NCBI GenBank assembly: GCA_039921525.1
Contig: JBDSBP010000338.1
Coordinates: forward strand, 1-10,184
DNA: 10,184 nt
From: JADCRZ01 sp039921525
GTDB taxonomy: Bacteria; Bacteroidota; Bacteroidia; Chitinophagales; Chitinophagaceae
Direction of reading: 5' to 3'
Below, piece after piece: positions 1-7,293 of this stretch. Each line of letters opens with the position of its first letter. The first letter of the stretch is position 1. The notes below the pieces were generated by a model. The model ran no database searches, was not told where the DNA came from, and saw only the letters and a program-made list of their open reading frames with translations. A program made the translations under genes and the position numbers.

Positions 1-35
1 CAACAAAAAAACTACCCTATCAGGTGCAACAGGGA

Positions 36-63
36 GGGGGCAAGCCCTGCCCCTACAAGCGCC
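36..63. repeat. G/C-rich palindromic dispersed repeat, left copy
   Basis: Positions 37-42 (GGGGCA) and 48-53 (TGCCCC) form a perfect 6-bp stem around a 5-nt loop. Positions 40-63 match the reverse complement of 10161-10184 at 23 of 24 positions, the only difference being at base 59. It is much more G/C-rich than the surrounding A/T-rich intergenic sequence, which fits a mobile or dispersed intergenic element more than a local regulatory site. It could also serve as a terminator for a gene lying left of the window, but no T-run follows. The match is seen directly; the dispersed nature is inferred. Confidence 0.6.
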
Positions 64-87
64 CCGGTTTTATTTAATAAGCCCCAA

Positions 88-126
88 AGCTGATAACCGA
101 CAGCCGATAACCGACAGCTGATAGCC
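88..126 (+). repeat. heptamer tandem array (consensus RCYGAYA) upstream of cydA
   Basis: From 89 to 126 the sequence reads as five consecutive 7-bp units plus three bases. Units GCTGATA (89-95, 117-123), GCCGATA (103-109) and ACCGACA (96-102, 110-116) alternate, so the array also looks like a 14-bp repeat of 2.8 copies. The same unit family recurs in both orientations at 3867-3897 and 3971-3996. The array ends 65 bp before the cydA start, just upstream of a possible -7 promoter box, so it could affect cydAB expression. No function can be read from the sequence. Confidence 0.75.
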
Positions 127-167
127 AAAAAATAATGCTTATCTGCCCTACTTAGCTGCCTCCCGCG

Positions 168-175
168 TACATTTG
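168..175 (+). promoter_or_regulatory. possible -7 box (TACATTTG) for cydAB
   Basis: TACATTTG matches the Bacteroidota -7 consensus TAnnTTTG exactly. No TTG lies 17-23 bp upstream, so the -33 element is missing, and transcription starting about 7 nt downstream would leave a leader of only about 10 nt before the cydA ATG. It is therefore a candidate only; an activator-dependent promoter or a start further upstream would also fit. Confidence 0.3.
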
Positions 176-191
176 TAAAAACATCTGCACT

Positions 192-1625
192 ATGGATGTT
201 GAAATCCTGGCAAGAATTCAATTCGCATTTACCATCGCTTTTCATTACATCTATCCTCCCCTGAGTATCGGATTAGGTTTGATATTGGTCATTATGGAAG
301 GCATGTATCTTAAAACCGGTGAAAAGCACTATGAGCAAATGACCCGTTTCTGGCTGCGGATATTTGCACTTATTTTTGGTATCGGTGTAGCCACAGGTAT
401 TATCATGGAATTTGAATTTGGCACTAACTGGGCCACCTATTCCAAATATGTGGGAGATATTTTTGGAAGTGCTCTTGCTGCAGAAGGAATTTTTGCTTTT
501 GCCCTTGAATCGGGATTCCTTGGTATATTATTATTTGGCTGGAACAGGGTAGGTCCAAAAGTACATTTCTTCTCCACCATTATGGTATTCCTCGGGTCTA
601 TGTTTTCAGCTATCTGGATTGTTGTGGCCAACTCCTGGCAACAAACTCCCGCCGGTTTTCATATTGAAGGAGAGGGTATGAATGCCCGGGCCGAAATCAC
701 TGACTTTTGGGCCATGGTGTTTAATCCTTCAAGCGTAGACAGGATCATGCATGTATGGATTGGCGCCTTCCTTGCCGGAGCCTTCCTGGTTCTGAGCGTA
801 AACGCCTGGTATATCTTACATAAAAAACATCTTCATATTGCTAGACCTGCATTCAAGATCGCATTAGTGGTGGCAACGTTTTTTTCAATGGCTCAATTAT
901 TTGTGGGTCATCGAAGCGCTGATGGAGTGGCACGCAATCAGCCCGCAAAGCTGGCTGCTATGGAGGGACATTATGATAGTCTTTCAAAAGCCGATATGTA
1001 TTTATTTGGATGGGTTAATCAGAAAAAAAAGAAAACCATGGGTTTAGGTATTCCTGGCGGACTTAGTTTTATCACACACATGGATTTCAACTATCCCATC
1101 AAAGGGTTGGATGCTTTTAAACCGGAAGATCGACCCTCACAGATAAATGCAATATTTCAATTTTATCATATTATGGTGGGTATCGGGGTGATAATGATAT
1201 TTTTTACATTATTATCCTGCTGGTATTGGCGAAGGGGAAAATTGTTTGATAAAAAATGGCTCTTGTACTTTTTTATTTTATCCGTATTATTACCACAGGT
1301 GGCAAACCAGGTAGGCTGGTACACCGCGGAGATGGGGAGACAGCCATGGGTAGTGTACGGATTACTACGTACCAGCGATGCCTTATCAAAGTCTGTTTCT
1401 GCAGGACAGGTATTATTTTCTTTGATACTGTTTGTTTTTGTATATGCTTTTCTATTAGTATTATTTCTTTTTCTGCTCAATCGCAAAATTCAACATGGCC
1501 CTGAAGAAAATCATGTAACTGAGGATAAAAACAGCAACGATATGTACACCAGGCGAATCATACCGATGCTGAAGGGTTCACCCAAGTTAAAAGCTGCCGA
1601 TGATCAATGGGAAGATTTAGTGTAG
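192..1625 (+). CDS. cydA: cytochrome bd quinol oxidase subunit I
   Basis: CydA carries the heme b558, b595 and d centres of the inner-membrane quinol:O2 oxidoreductase that reduces oxygen to water at low oxygen tension. The 477 residues contain the expected ligands: His18 (equivalent to E. coli His19), His187 (His186) and Met328 (Met393). Glu98 and Glu106 correspond to the proton-path glutamates 99 and 107, and Glu380 in GWYTAEMGRQPW corresponds to Glu445. The quinol-loop pair Lys253/Glu258 in AKLAAMEG matches Lys252/Glu257. The stretch between the second His and the Met ligand is 66 residues shorter than in E. coli, so this is the short-Q-loop type. The residue two before the Met ligand, Arg391 in E. 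coli, is His326 here. The start gives the canonical N-terminus with the first His in the right place. It is followed 26 nt later by cydB. Confidence 0.97.
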   Translation: MDVEILARIQFAFTIAFHYIYPPLSIGLGLILVIMEGMYLKTGEKHYEQMTRFWLRIFALIFGIGVATGIIMEFEFGTNWATYSKYVGDIFGSALAAEGIFAFALESGFLGILLFGWNRVGPKVHFFSTIMVFLGSMFSAIWIVVANSWQQTPAGFHIEGEGMNARAEITDFWAMVFNPSSVDRIMHVWIGAFLAGAFLVLSVNAWYILHKKHLHIARPAFKIALVVATFFSMAQLFVGHRSADGVARNQPAKLAAMEGHYDSLSKADMYLFGWVNQKKKKTMGLGIPGGLSFITHMDFNYPIKGLDAFKPEDRPSQINAIFQFYHIMVGIGVIMIFFTLLSCWYWRRGKLFDKKWLLYFFILSVLLPQVANQVGWYTAEMGRQPWVVYGLLRTSDALSKSVSAGQVLFSLILFVFVYAFLLVLFLFLLNRKIQHGPEENHVTEDKNSNDMYTRRIIPMLKGSPKLKAADDQWEDLV

Positions 1626-1651
1626 CGGATATGTACCTTTAAAAAAAACCT

Positions 1652-2686
1652 ATGGATACTTTTTTAGGTCTTGAATATAATATATGGTGGTTCCTGGTTT
1701 TTGGCGGCGTCATCAGTGGATATGCTATCCTCGATGGTTTTGACCTGGGAGCTGGCGCATTGCACCTGTTCCTGAAAAAAGAAGAAAGCCGCCGTATAGC
1801 CTTAAATGCCATTGGACCAATTTGGGACGGAAATGAAGTATGGCTGGTCATTGGCGGGGGAGCTTTATTTGCGGGCTTCCCGGTAGCATATGCAGCCATC
1901 TTTTCTGCTTTCTATATTCCTTTTATGATCTTTATGACCGGTATTATATTCAGAGCGATATCTATTGAATTCAGAAGCAAGGAGCCAATGTTTTGGTGGA
2001 GAAAAAGCTGGGATATTTCTTACTGTGTATCTAATATCGTGATCGCTCTTTCGCTGGGATTAATGTTGGGAAATGTGGCCCTGGGAATTCCTTTAAACAG
2101 TGAGCATGAATTCAACGGCAACTGGCTAACCTTTTTTAATCCCTTTTCGTTATTGATTGCAATAACCACTTTATCGTTGTTTATGATGCACGGAGCTATT
2201 TATCTTGGCATGAAAACGGAACACCGGTTATATAGAAAACTCACCATCCTCGCTAAAAATTTCACCATTTTTTTCGTGCTGAGTTTTGCGATCTCTACCC
2301 TGTATACGCTTTTATACATCCCCCATTTAAGTGATAAACTTCGCAGCAACCCTTTATTCTTTCTACTTCCCCTGGTAATGACCCTCGCTATAGCCAATAT
2401 CCCGCGAAATCTTAAAAAAGGAAATTATCGTTTTGCCTTTTTAAGCTCGTCCATTACTATTGCGGCACTGTTGATGATGGTGGCGATAGAAGTGTTTCCT
2501 TATTTATTGTTTTCCCGCGATGCGCCACAAAATAGTATCACTATTAACAATGGGGCTTCTTCCGGCAAAACAATGAAAATACTTTTAACCATCGCGCTCA
2601 TTGGCACCCCGTTAGTAGGTATGTACACTACTTTTGTTTTCTGGACATTTAAAGGAAAGGTAAAGCTGGATGAAATGAGTTATTAG
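1652..2686 (+). CDS. cydB: cytochrome bd quinol oxidase subunit II
   Basis: CydB is the integral-membrane partner of CydA and stabilises the heme centres of the bd oxidase. The 344-residue product is strongly hydrophobic along its length. It shows the family landmarks: the first membrane helix with GYAILDGFDLGAG (residues 23-35, Asp28 equivalent to the conserved Asp of the E. coli DGFD motif), GPIWDGNEVWLV (55-66), GGGALFAGFP (68-77) and FRAISIEFRSK (100-110). It is somewhat shorter than E. coli CydB (379). The ATG lies 26 nt after the cydA stop with an A-rich leader rather than a clear Shine-Dalgarno sequence, so co-transcription with cydA is expected. No small CydX-like reading frame follows: the only ATG frame seen in the next 114 bp (2763) ends after three codons. 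The cydDC exporter genes are not in the window. Confidence 0.96.
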   Translation: MDTFLGLEYNIWWFLVFGGVISGYAILDGFDLGAGALHLFLKKEESRRIALNAIGPIWDGNEVWLVIGGGALFAGFPVAYAAIFSAFYIPFMIFMTGIIFRAISIEFRSKEPMFWWRKSWDISYCVSNIVIALSLGLMLGNVALGIPLNSEHEFNGNWLTFFNPFSLLIAITTLSLFMMHGAIYLGMKTEHRLYRKLTILAKNFTIFFVLSFAISTLYTLLYIPHLSDKLRSNPLFFLLPLVMTLAIANIPRNLKKGNYRFAFLSSSITIAALLMMVAIEVFPYLLFSRDAPQNSITINNGASSGKTMKILLTIALIGTPLVGMYTTFVFWTFKGKVKLDEMSY

Positions 2687-2693
2687 ATTGAAA

Positions 2694-2723
2694 AGTTCGA
2701 TAGTTTAGAGTTCGATAGTTCGA
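2694..2723 (+). repeat. short tandem repeat (AGTTCGATAGTT, 15-bp period)
   Basis: AGTTCGATAGTT occurs at 2694-2705 and again at 2709-2720. The AGTT cores start at 2694, 2702, 2709 and 2717, a spacing of 8, 7 and 8 bp, so this is a looser relative of the 7-bp arrays elsewhere in the window. It begins 8 bp after the cydB stop codon. No terminator hairpin is visible in this 114-bp gap, so readthrough from cydB into the heme A synthase gene is possible. Confidence 0.6.
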
Positions 2724-2800
2724 AGGAAAAAACAAAAGTAGGCTGAAAGCTGTTATCCATTAATGAAATTCTAACTATTCCTGAATAACTTGCATCCGCT

Positions 2801-3868
2801 ATGCGTAAATCAACCCGTTCTAATAAGCCGGTGGTAATTTGGATCTACATCGGCATGGCTATGCTTATTATCCAGGTGATACTGGGTGGTATTACACGCC
2901 TGACAGGATCAGGTTTGTCCATTACAGAATGGAATGTAATTACAGGTACGCTCCCGCCTTTACATGAAGCCCAATGGCTAACCGAATTTAAAAAGTACCA
3001 GCAAACTCCGCAATACGCTTTATTAAATACTGATTTTACACTAAAAGATTTTAAATTCATTTTCTTCTGGGAGTGGCTTCACCGGTTTTGGGCCAGGCTT
3101 ATTGCTTTTGTTTTTTTAATTCCTTTTGTAATTTTTCTAATTCAAAGAAGGTTCAGGCAAGACATGATCAGGCCCTTACTGATTCTTTTTTTATTAGGAG
3201 CATTACAGGGCGCCATTGGATGGATTATGGTCGCCAGCGGTTTAACAGGTGATGCTGTTTATGTAAAACCAACCCGCCTTGCCTTACACTTTGTATTTGC
3301 ACTTGTCTTGATTGCTTATGCTTTTTGGTTTGCCCTTAAATTATCCGTACCATTCAGGCAAAAATTTTTCAACAAACTTTTATATACCTGGACGAGGATA
3401 ATTATAGGATTGATTTTCCTGCAGTTATTATTTGGAGCATTAATGGCGGGACATAAGGCTGCGAATGCAGCTCCAACCTGGCCGACCATTAATGGCAGCT
3501 GGATTCCACGCAATATGTTTAAATACAGTCCTGCAAGTATTAATTTTATTGAGAATAAAATCACTATTCATTTCATACACCGTGGCCTCGCTTACCTGCT
3601 TTTACTCTTAATTCTTGCCTGGACGTTTAATGCCTTTCGTATTACTACACTATGCAGTTATTTTAATAAAACCCGGTGGCTTCCGGCTGCTTTGCTATTA
3701 CTACAAGTGATATTGGGAATGTTTACGGTGCTAAGCAGCAGGTATATTGTTCCGAATAGCTGGGGGCGGTTCGAATGGATTGCACAATTACACCAAATCA
3801 TTGGCATGGCAAGTGTGCTGGTTATGATTTGGATGTTGTACCTGTTGAGGGCGAAAAAGCAGTATTAG
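2801..3868 (+). CDS. ctaA: COX15/CtaA family heme A synthase
   Basis: This inner-membrane enzyme oxidises the C8 methyl of heme O to a formyl group, giving heme A for aa3/caa3-type cytochrome oxidases. The 355 residues show the COX15 pattern: GGITRLTGSGLSITEW (29-44) after the first membrane helix, LPP and a periplasmic Y-x-x-x-P-x-Y stretch (about 51-72), EWLHR (91-95), LQGAIGW (135-141), LHF (162-164), GALMAGHKAANAAPTWPTING (about 212-232), HFIHR (257-261) and LHQ (330-332). His94, His163, His260 and His331 are the expected four heme-ligand histidines of the two four-helix halves. It lacks the usual neighbours: no ctaB (heme O synthase) or cytochrome oxidase subunit gene is in the window. 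It sits instead 114 nt after cydB on the same strand. The stop codon overlaps the start of a heptamer array. The name cox15 is also used for this type. Confidence 0.93.
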   Translation: MRKSTRSNKPVVIWIYIGMAMLIIQVILGGITRLTGSGLSITEWNVITGTLPPLHEAQWLTEFKKYQQTPQYALLNTDFTLKDFKFIFFWEWLHRFWARLIAFVFLIPFVIFLIQRRFRQDMIRPLLILFLLGALQGAIGWIMVASGLTGDAVYVKPTRLALHFVFALVLIAYAFWFALKLSVPFRQKFFNKLLYTWTRIIIGLIFLQLLFGALMAGHKAANAAPTWPTINGSWIPRNMFKYSPASINFIENKITIHFIHRGLAYLLLLLILAWTFNAFRITTLCSYFNKTRWLPAALLLLQVILGMFTVLSSRYIVPNSWGRFEWIAQLHQIIGMASVLVMIWMLYLLRAKKQY

Positions 3869-3897
3869 CTGTCAGCTATCAGCAATCGGCTATCAGC
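3867..3897 (-). repeat. heptamer tandem array (RCYGAYA family, reverse orientation)
   Basis: Read on the minus strand this is GCTGATA, GCCGATT, GCTGATA, GCTGACA and a partial unit, with a strict 7-bp period. The last two bases of the heme A synthase stop codon (3866-3868) are part of it. Positions 3867-3883 are a perfect 17-bp inverted match to 3972-3988, so the transcript could form a long stem with an 88-nt loop. The same unit family precedes cydA at 88-126. Confidence 0.75.
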
Positions 3898-3970
3898 AAC
3901 AAATAATGGATATTTTGCTATTTCGTATTGAGAAATTCCGTTAGATTACGGTTTATTGATAATCAAAAAC

Positions 3971-3996
3971 AGCTGATAGCTGACAGCTGACAGCTT
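3971..3996 (+). repeat. heptamer tandem array (RCYGAYA family, forward orientation)
   Basis: GCTGATA (3972-3978) is followed by two GCTGACA units (3979-3992) and a partial unit. It is the inverted partner of 3867-3897. The 73 bp between the two arrays is ordinary A/T-rich sequence with only a small CCGT/ACGG hairpin (3938-3941 with 3948-3951). The pair fills most of the 150-bp gap before the patatin-like gene and could act as a terminator or RNA-stability element between the two genes; no T-run is seen. Confidence 0.75.
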
Positions 3997-4018
3997 CTTT
4001 ATACCTCTATTCAAAACA

Positions 4019-6241
4019 ATGAAGCAATCCCTGAGATCAATATTTTATTCCTTCCCCGTTCAACTGGTGTTGCTTCACTTCAAAAAATTCCAGGTACTTA
4101 TCATTTTCTGGTTCATTCTATTCAGCGCTGTAAATGGTTCGTTCATGAAAATGTATGGGGTGGATTCTTTATACCTGGCGCCGGAATACCTGGGAAATGT
4201 AAATTTTCTTAGTACAGCAATTGTCGGTATTGCCTTGGGTATTTTCATTATGAGCTGGAATATTACGACCTTCATTCTTTTCAGCAGGCACTTTAAGTTT
4301 TTAGCAACCACAACAAATCCTTTTCTAAAATATTGCATTAATAATGCTGGTATCCCCCTGGTGTTTTTATTATTTTATTTTATTAACGGACTTAGTTTCG
4401 GGGTTTACAAAGAGCTATTATCCCTATGGGAAATTTTTTTATTAATCTCCGGCTTTTTAGCAGGATTGTTTTTTAGCATTTCCGGATCTTTCTACTATTT
4501 TTTTCGCGCCGATAAAACTATTAACAGGCACATGTTTATGGGTGGCGAGCATACGGAGAATTTTAATCAAAAGGATCAGTCACACATTTTACAAACAAGT
4601 GGTGGCAGCCGGCTAATGAAAGTTCAATCTTATTTTCACCGGCCATTAACTATAAAACCGGTAAGGGATGTATCGCATTATAGCAGTGCTTTTATCGAGA
4701 AAATTTTTAGCCGTCATCATTTTGCTGCGGTACTTTCCATATTTGCTTCTTTTGTTTTTCTAATTATTGTTGGCTTTTTTTTAGACAGGCATATTTTCCA
4801 GTTGCCTGCCGCAGCCAGTATTACCATATTCTTTGCTATTCTGGTAGCCGTTGCGGGGGCGTTCTCTTATTTCCTGCAGAGCTGGAGCGTTCCGTTTTTG
4901 GTTTTATTATTCATACTCTTCAATTTTTTATATAAATATGAAGTGATAGATCCCACTAATAAAGCGTATGGTCTAGATTATAGCAACAGGAAGGACAGGC
5001 CCATTTACGACCAGCAATCTTTACTGAATTTATGTACGCCGGAGCATGTGAAAAATGACATGGATCATATGATTGAAGTGCTGCAAAACTGGAAGAAAAA
5101 GCAATTGGAGAAAAAACCGGTATTATTTGTCATCGCAACCAGTGGTGGCGGCACAAGAAGCGCCACTTTTACATTGAATATTTTACAATATCTGGATAGT
5201 TTAAGTGGCGGAAAGTTGATGGATAAAACTTTCATGATAACCGGTGCATCAGGAGGTATGCTTGGCGCTTCCTACTTCCGTGAACTAGCCCGGGAAAAGG
5301 CTAATGGTCAACCTATAAAGCTGCAGGACAAACAATACCTGCATGATATTTCCCGCGACCTTCTTAACCCAATGTTATCCTCGCTTATCGCAAGAGACCT
5401 GACCTCTCCTGCTCAAAAGTTTAAAATTGGGGAATTTTACTATATCAAAGACAGGGGATATGCGTTTGAGCAAAAGCTTGCAGAAAATACCCGGTGGCTG
5501 TTAAACAAACAACTGAAAGATATAGCGGATGATGAGTTTACGGCTAAAATTCCCCTCATGTTATTTAATTCCGTGATTACAAGGGATAGCCGTAGAATGA
5601 TTATCAGCACACAGCCCGTAAGCTTTTTAATGAAACCCTCTTACGATACCTCCAGGATATCAGAAATGGATCCGGACGCTGTTGATTTTGGCGCCCTTTT
5701 TTCAAAACAACAACCAATGAACCTTCGATTGCTATCTGCCTTGCGGATGAACGCAACGTTCCCCTATATATTACCCAATGTGTGGTTACCTTCCAAGCCG
5801 GTTATTGATGTAATGGATGCCGGCCTGCGCGATAATTTCGGACAGGAATCAGCCCTTCGTTTTCTATTTGTTTTCAGGAAATGGTTACAGGCAAACACAT
5901 CTAAAGTTGTGTTGATACAAATTCGCGACAGGAAGAGTGGTGGCTGGGAAAATCCTTTTGAATCGGATAATATATCTGAGATTATAACCAAACCGATGTT
6001 GCTGCTACAGAATAATTATTACAAAATGCAGGAATATAATCAGAATGAGATAATTAGTTTAGAGAGTTTTCTTAACCTGAAATTTAATAAACTTTCATTC
6101 CAGTATGCTCCCCGTAAAGAGGACATGACAGCTGCGCTGAATTTTCATCTTACCAGGAGAGAAAAGCAAAATATTGAAGATGCGACGGGAAATGAAAATA
6201 ATGTAAAAACCTTTGAAAAATTTAAAGCGTTGATAAAATAG
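4019..6241 (+). CDS. patatin-like phospholipase with N-terminal multi-spanning membrane region
   Basis: The C-terminal part (about residues 366-740) is a patatin-type serine hydrolase, predicted to cleave acyl esters of membrane lipids. It has the glycine-rich oxyanion loop SGGGTRSA (375-382), the nucleophile elbow GASGG (409-413, Ser411), an ATFPYILP segment (579-586) as in patatins, and the catalytic Asp in DAGLRDNFG (600-608, Asp600; the usual DGG/DGA reads DAG here). The N-terminal about 310 residues are hydrophobic, with roughly seven likely membrane segments near 24-44, 64-90, 110-128, 135-162, 235-258, 265-288 and 290-306. A polar stretch (about 163-234) separates the first four from the last three. 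Both catalytic residues are present, so activity is likely; the substrate is unknown. The ATG gives a basic N-terminus before the first helix. The gene converges with the lipid kinase gene across 37 bp. Confidence 0.85.
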   Translation: MKQSLRSIFYSFPVQLVLLHFKKFQVLIIFWFILFSAVNGSFMKMYGVDSLYLAPEYLGNVNFLSTAIVGIALGIFIMSWNITTFILFSRHFKFLATTTNPFLKYCINNAGIPLVFLLFYFINGLSFGVYKELLSLWEIFLLISGFLAGLFFSISGSFYYFFRADKTINRHMFMGGEHTENFNQKDQSHILQTSGGSRLMKVQSYFHRPLTIKPVRDVSHYSSAFIEKIFSRHHFAAVLSIFASFVFLIIVGFFLDRHIFQLPAAASITIFFAILVAVAGAFSYFLQSWSVPFLVLLFILFNFLYKYEVIDPTNKAYGLDYSNRKDRPIYDQQSLLNLCTPEHVKNDMDHMIEVLQNWKKKQLEKKPVLFVIATSGGGTRSATFTLNILQYLDSLSGGKLMDKTFMITGASGGMLGASYFRELAREKANGQPIKLQDKQYLHDISRDLLNPMLSSLIARDLTSPAQKFKIGEFYYIKDRGYAFEQKLAENTRWLLNKQLKDIADDEFTAKIPLMLFNSVITRDSRRMIISTQPVSFLMKPSYDTSRISEMDPDAVDFGALFSKQQPMNLRLLSALRMNATFPYILPNVWLPSKPVIDVMDAGLRDNFGQESALRFLFVFRKWLQANTSKVVLIQIRDRKSGGWENPFESDNISEIITKPMLLLQNNYYKMQEYNQNEIISLESFLNLKFNKLSFQYAPRKEDMTAALNFHLTRREKQNIEDATGNENNVKTFEKFKALIK

Positions 6242-6254
6242 CTTAAGAACAGAC

Positions 6255-6292
6255 CTGCCTTTTGGCAGCTCTTCCTCATTATTTGATTGAGG
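6255..6292. terminator. possible bidirectional terminator between convergent genes
   Basis: Two hairpins lie between or at the ends of the convergent genes. CTGCC (6255-6259) pairs with GGCAG (6264-6268) around a TTTT loop, and CCTCA (6274-6278) pairs with TGAGG (6288-6292), the latter reaching into the last codons of the minus-strand gene. Neither has a proper U-tract, so the call rests mainly on the convergent layout and the 37-bp gap. Confidence 0.4.
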
Positions 6293-7190
6293 CGGGTTGA
6301 ATAAGCCTGACAGCGTTTCGTATTATTTTTATTTTAAATTTTTGCGCGGTTTCTTTCGGATCGCCATCTATATGCAAAGGAGCATTGTTCTTGTTAAGTA
6401 TGGTTAGGGAAGGAGTTTGGAAGTACATAATGTTTTTCTTGTCAGGGAAATCTGTAAGATCCCGTTTGGCATTAATGCCCGTTACCTGGCTTATAATGGA
6501 AAATGGAAATACCAGCTTATTCATCTTTTTTACTATTACTATATCCAGCAAGCCATCATTCAGGCTTGCTTTGGGGGCAATGGTAAAATTATTTCCAAAC
6601 TGGTTGCTGTTAGCGATGCTGATAAAAAAGGCTTCTGTTGAAAATGATTTTTCACCCGATATAATTTCAAAAGTATATGGTTTGGCAGAAAAAAAATTAA
6701 TAGCCGTCACTTTAATGTAAGTCTGCAAACCTCTTCTTTTCTGTTTCGCAAAATCATGGGCTACTTTGGCATCGAAGCCGATACCGCAGAGCATACACGA
6801 AAACTGGTCATTAATATAAAACCCATCAATAAACGAAGCTGTTCCTGAAAAAATTATTTCCAGTGCCCGGTTTATATTTTTTGGTATCTGCGCAGTAAAG
6901 GCAAGTCCGTTTCCCGATCCCATGGGTATGATGCCTATATTCACTGCTGTACCCATTAGTTCAGAAGCGACTGCGTTTATAGAACCATCTCCCCCGCAAA
7001 CCACTACATCCGTAATATTTTCTTTCCTGATCTTTTGAATGAGAAAATAATAGTTCCCATCTGCCCTTGTATGAAGAATCTCAAATTTAATTCCTTTATT
7101 AGTGGTCTCTTTAGCGATCACATCCATAAAGGATGATTTACCACCAGTGCCTGATTTGGGATTGATAAGAAAAATTATTTTACGGCTCAT
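6279..7190 (-). CDS. diacylglycerol kinase / sphingoid-base kinase family lipid kinase
   Basis: This belongs to the DAGK catalytic (LCB5/YegS/DgkB) superfamily, which phosphorylates a lipid alcohol with ATP at the inner face of the membrane. The 303 residues show the nucleotide-binding NPKSGTGGK (10-18), the catalytic-fold GGDGSIN (66-72) and GSGNGLA (91-97). The C-terminal lobe carries GIGFDAKVA (136-144), NDGLLD (211-216) and HIDGDP (273-278), the last in the position of the family's DGE-type motif. Length and motif order are normal for the family. The substrate (diacylglycerol, sphingoid base or another lipid) cannot be read from sequence; a sphingoid substrate is conceivable because some Bacteroidota make sphingolipids. 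It follows fabH on the same strand after 103 bp of inverted heptamer arrays and converges with the patatin-like gene. Confidence 0.88.
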   Translation of the reverse strand: MSRKIIFLINPKSGTGGKSSFMDVIAKETTNKGIKFEILHTRADGNYYFLIQKIRKENITDVVVCGGDGSINAVASELMGTAVNIGIIPMGSGNGLAFTAQIPKNINRALEIIFSGTASFIDGFYINDQFSCMLCGIGFDAKVAHDFAKQKRRGLQTYIKVTAINFFSAKPYTFEIISGEKSFSTEAFFISIANSNQFGNNFTIAPKASLNDGLLDIVIVKKMNKLVFPFSIISQVTGINAKRDLTDFPDKKNIMYFQTPSLTILNKNNAPLHIDGDPKETAQKFKIKIIRNAVRLIQPASIK

Positions 7191-7199
7191 ACATGAATC

Positions 7200-7234
7200 A
7201 ATTAAAAATTATGAATTACGAATTACGAATTACG
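7200..7234 (+). repeat. heptamer tandem array (AATTACG)
   Basis: Five 7-bp units: AATTAAA, AATTATG, then three perfect AATTACG units (7214-7234). It starts 10 bp upstream of the lipid kinase start codon (minus strand), so it would lie in that gene's leader. An inverted array of the same unit lies 24 bp away at 7259-7286. Confidence 0.8.
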
Positions 7235-7258
7235 GCTCACACGAATTTTTGATCAACC

Positions 7259-7286
7259 GGTAATTCTGAATTTGTAATTCGTAATT
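7259..7286 (-). repeat. heptamer tandem array (AATTACG family, inverted partner)
   Basis: On the minus strand this reads as four 7-bp units: AATTACG, AATTACA, AATTCAG, AATTACC. Positions 7274-7286 are a perfect 13-bp inverted match to 7214-7226 (and 7221-7233), so a transcript from fabH would fold this gap into a long A/U-rich hairpin. It begins a few bases after the fabH stop codon (7294-7296, minus strand). Confidence 0.75.
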
Positions 7287-7293
7287 GATTTCT

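Noticed and set aside
1166..1486. 106-codon antisense frame inside cydA, and similar frames inside the other genes
   Set aside because: They lie fully within strongly supported genes, show low-complexity or shadow-like composition and no recognisable motif.
1626..1651. TACCTTTA before cydB as a promoter box
   Set aside because: It fails the final G of TAnnTTTG, and the 26-nt gap indicates co-transcription with cydA.
2687..2800. Search for a CydX-type small subunit after cydB
   Set aside because: The ATG frame at 2763 stops after three codons and no other plausible small hydrophobic frame is present.
3867..3996. CRISPR-like repeat and spacer arrangement
   Set aside because: Units are 7 bp in direct tandem with no unique spacers, and there are no cas genes.
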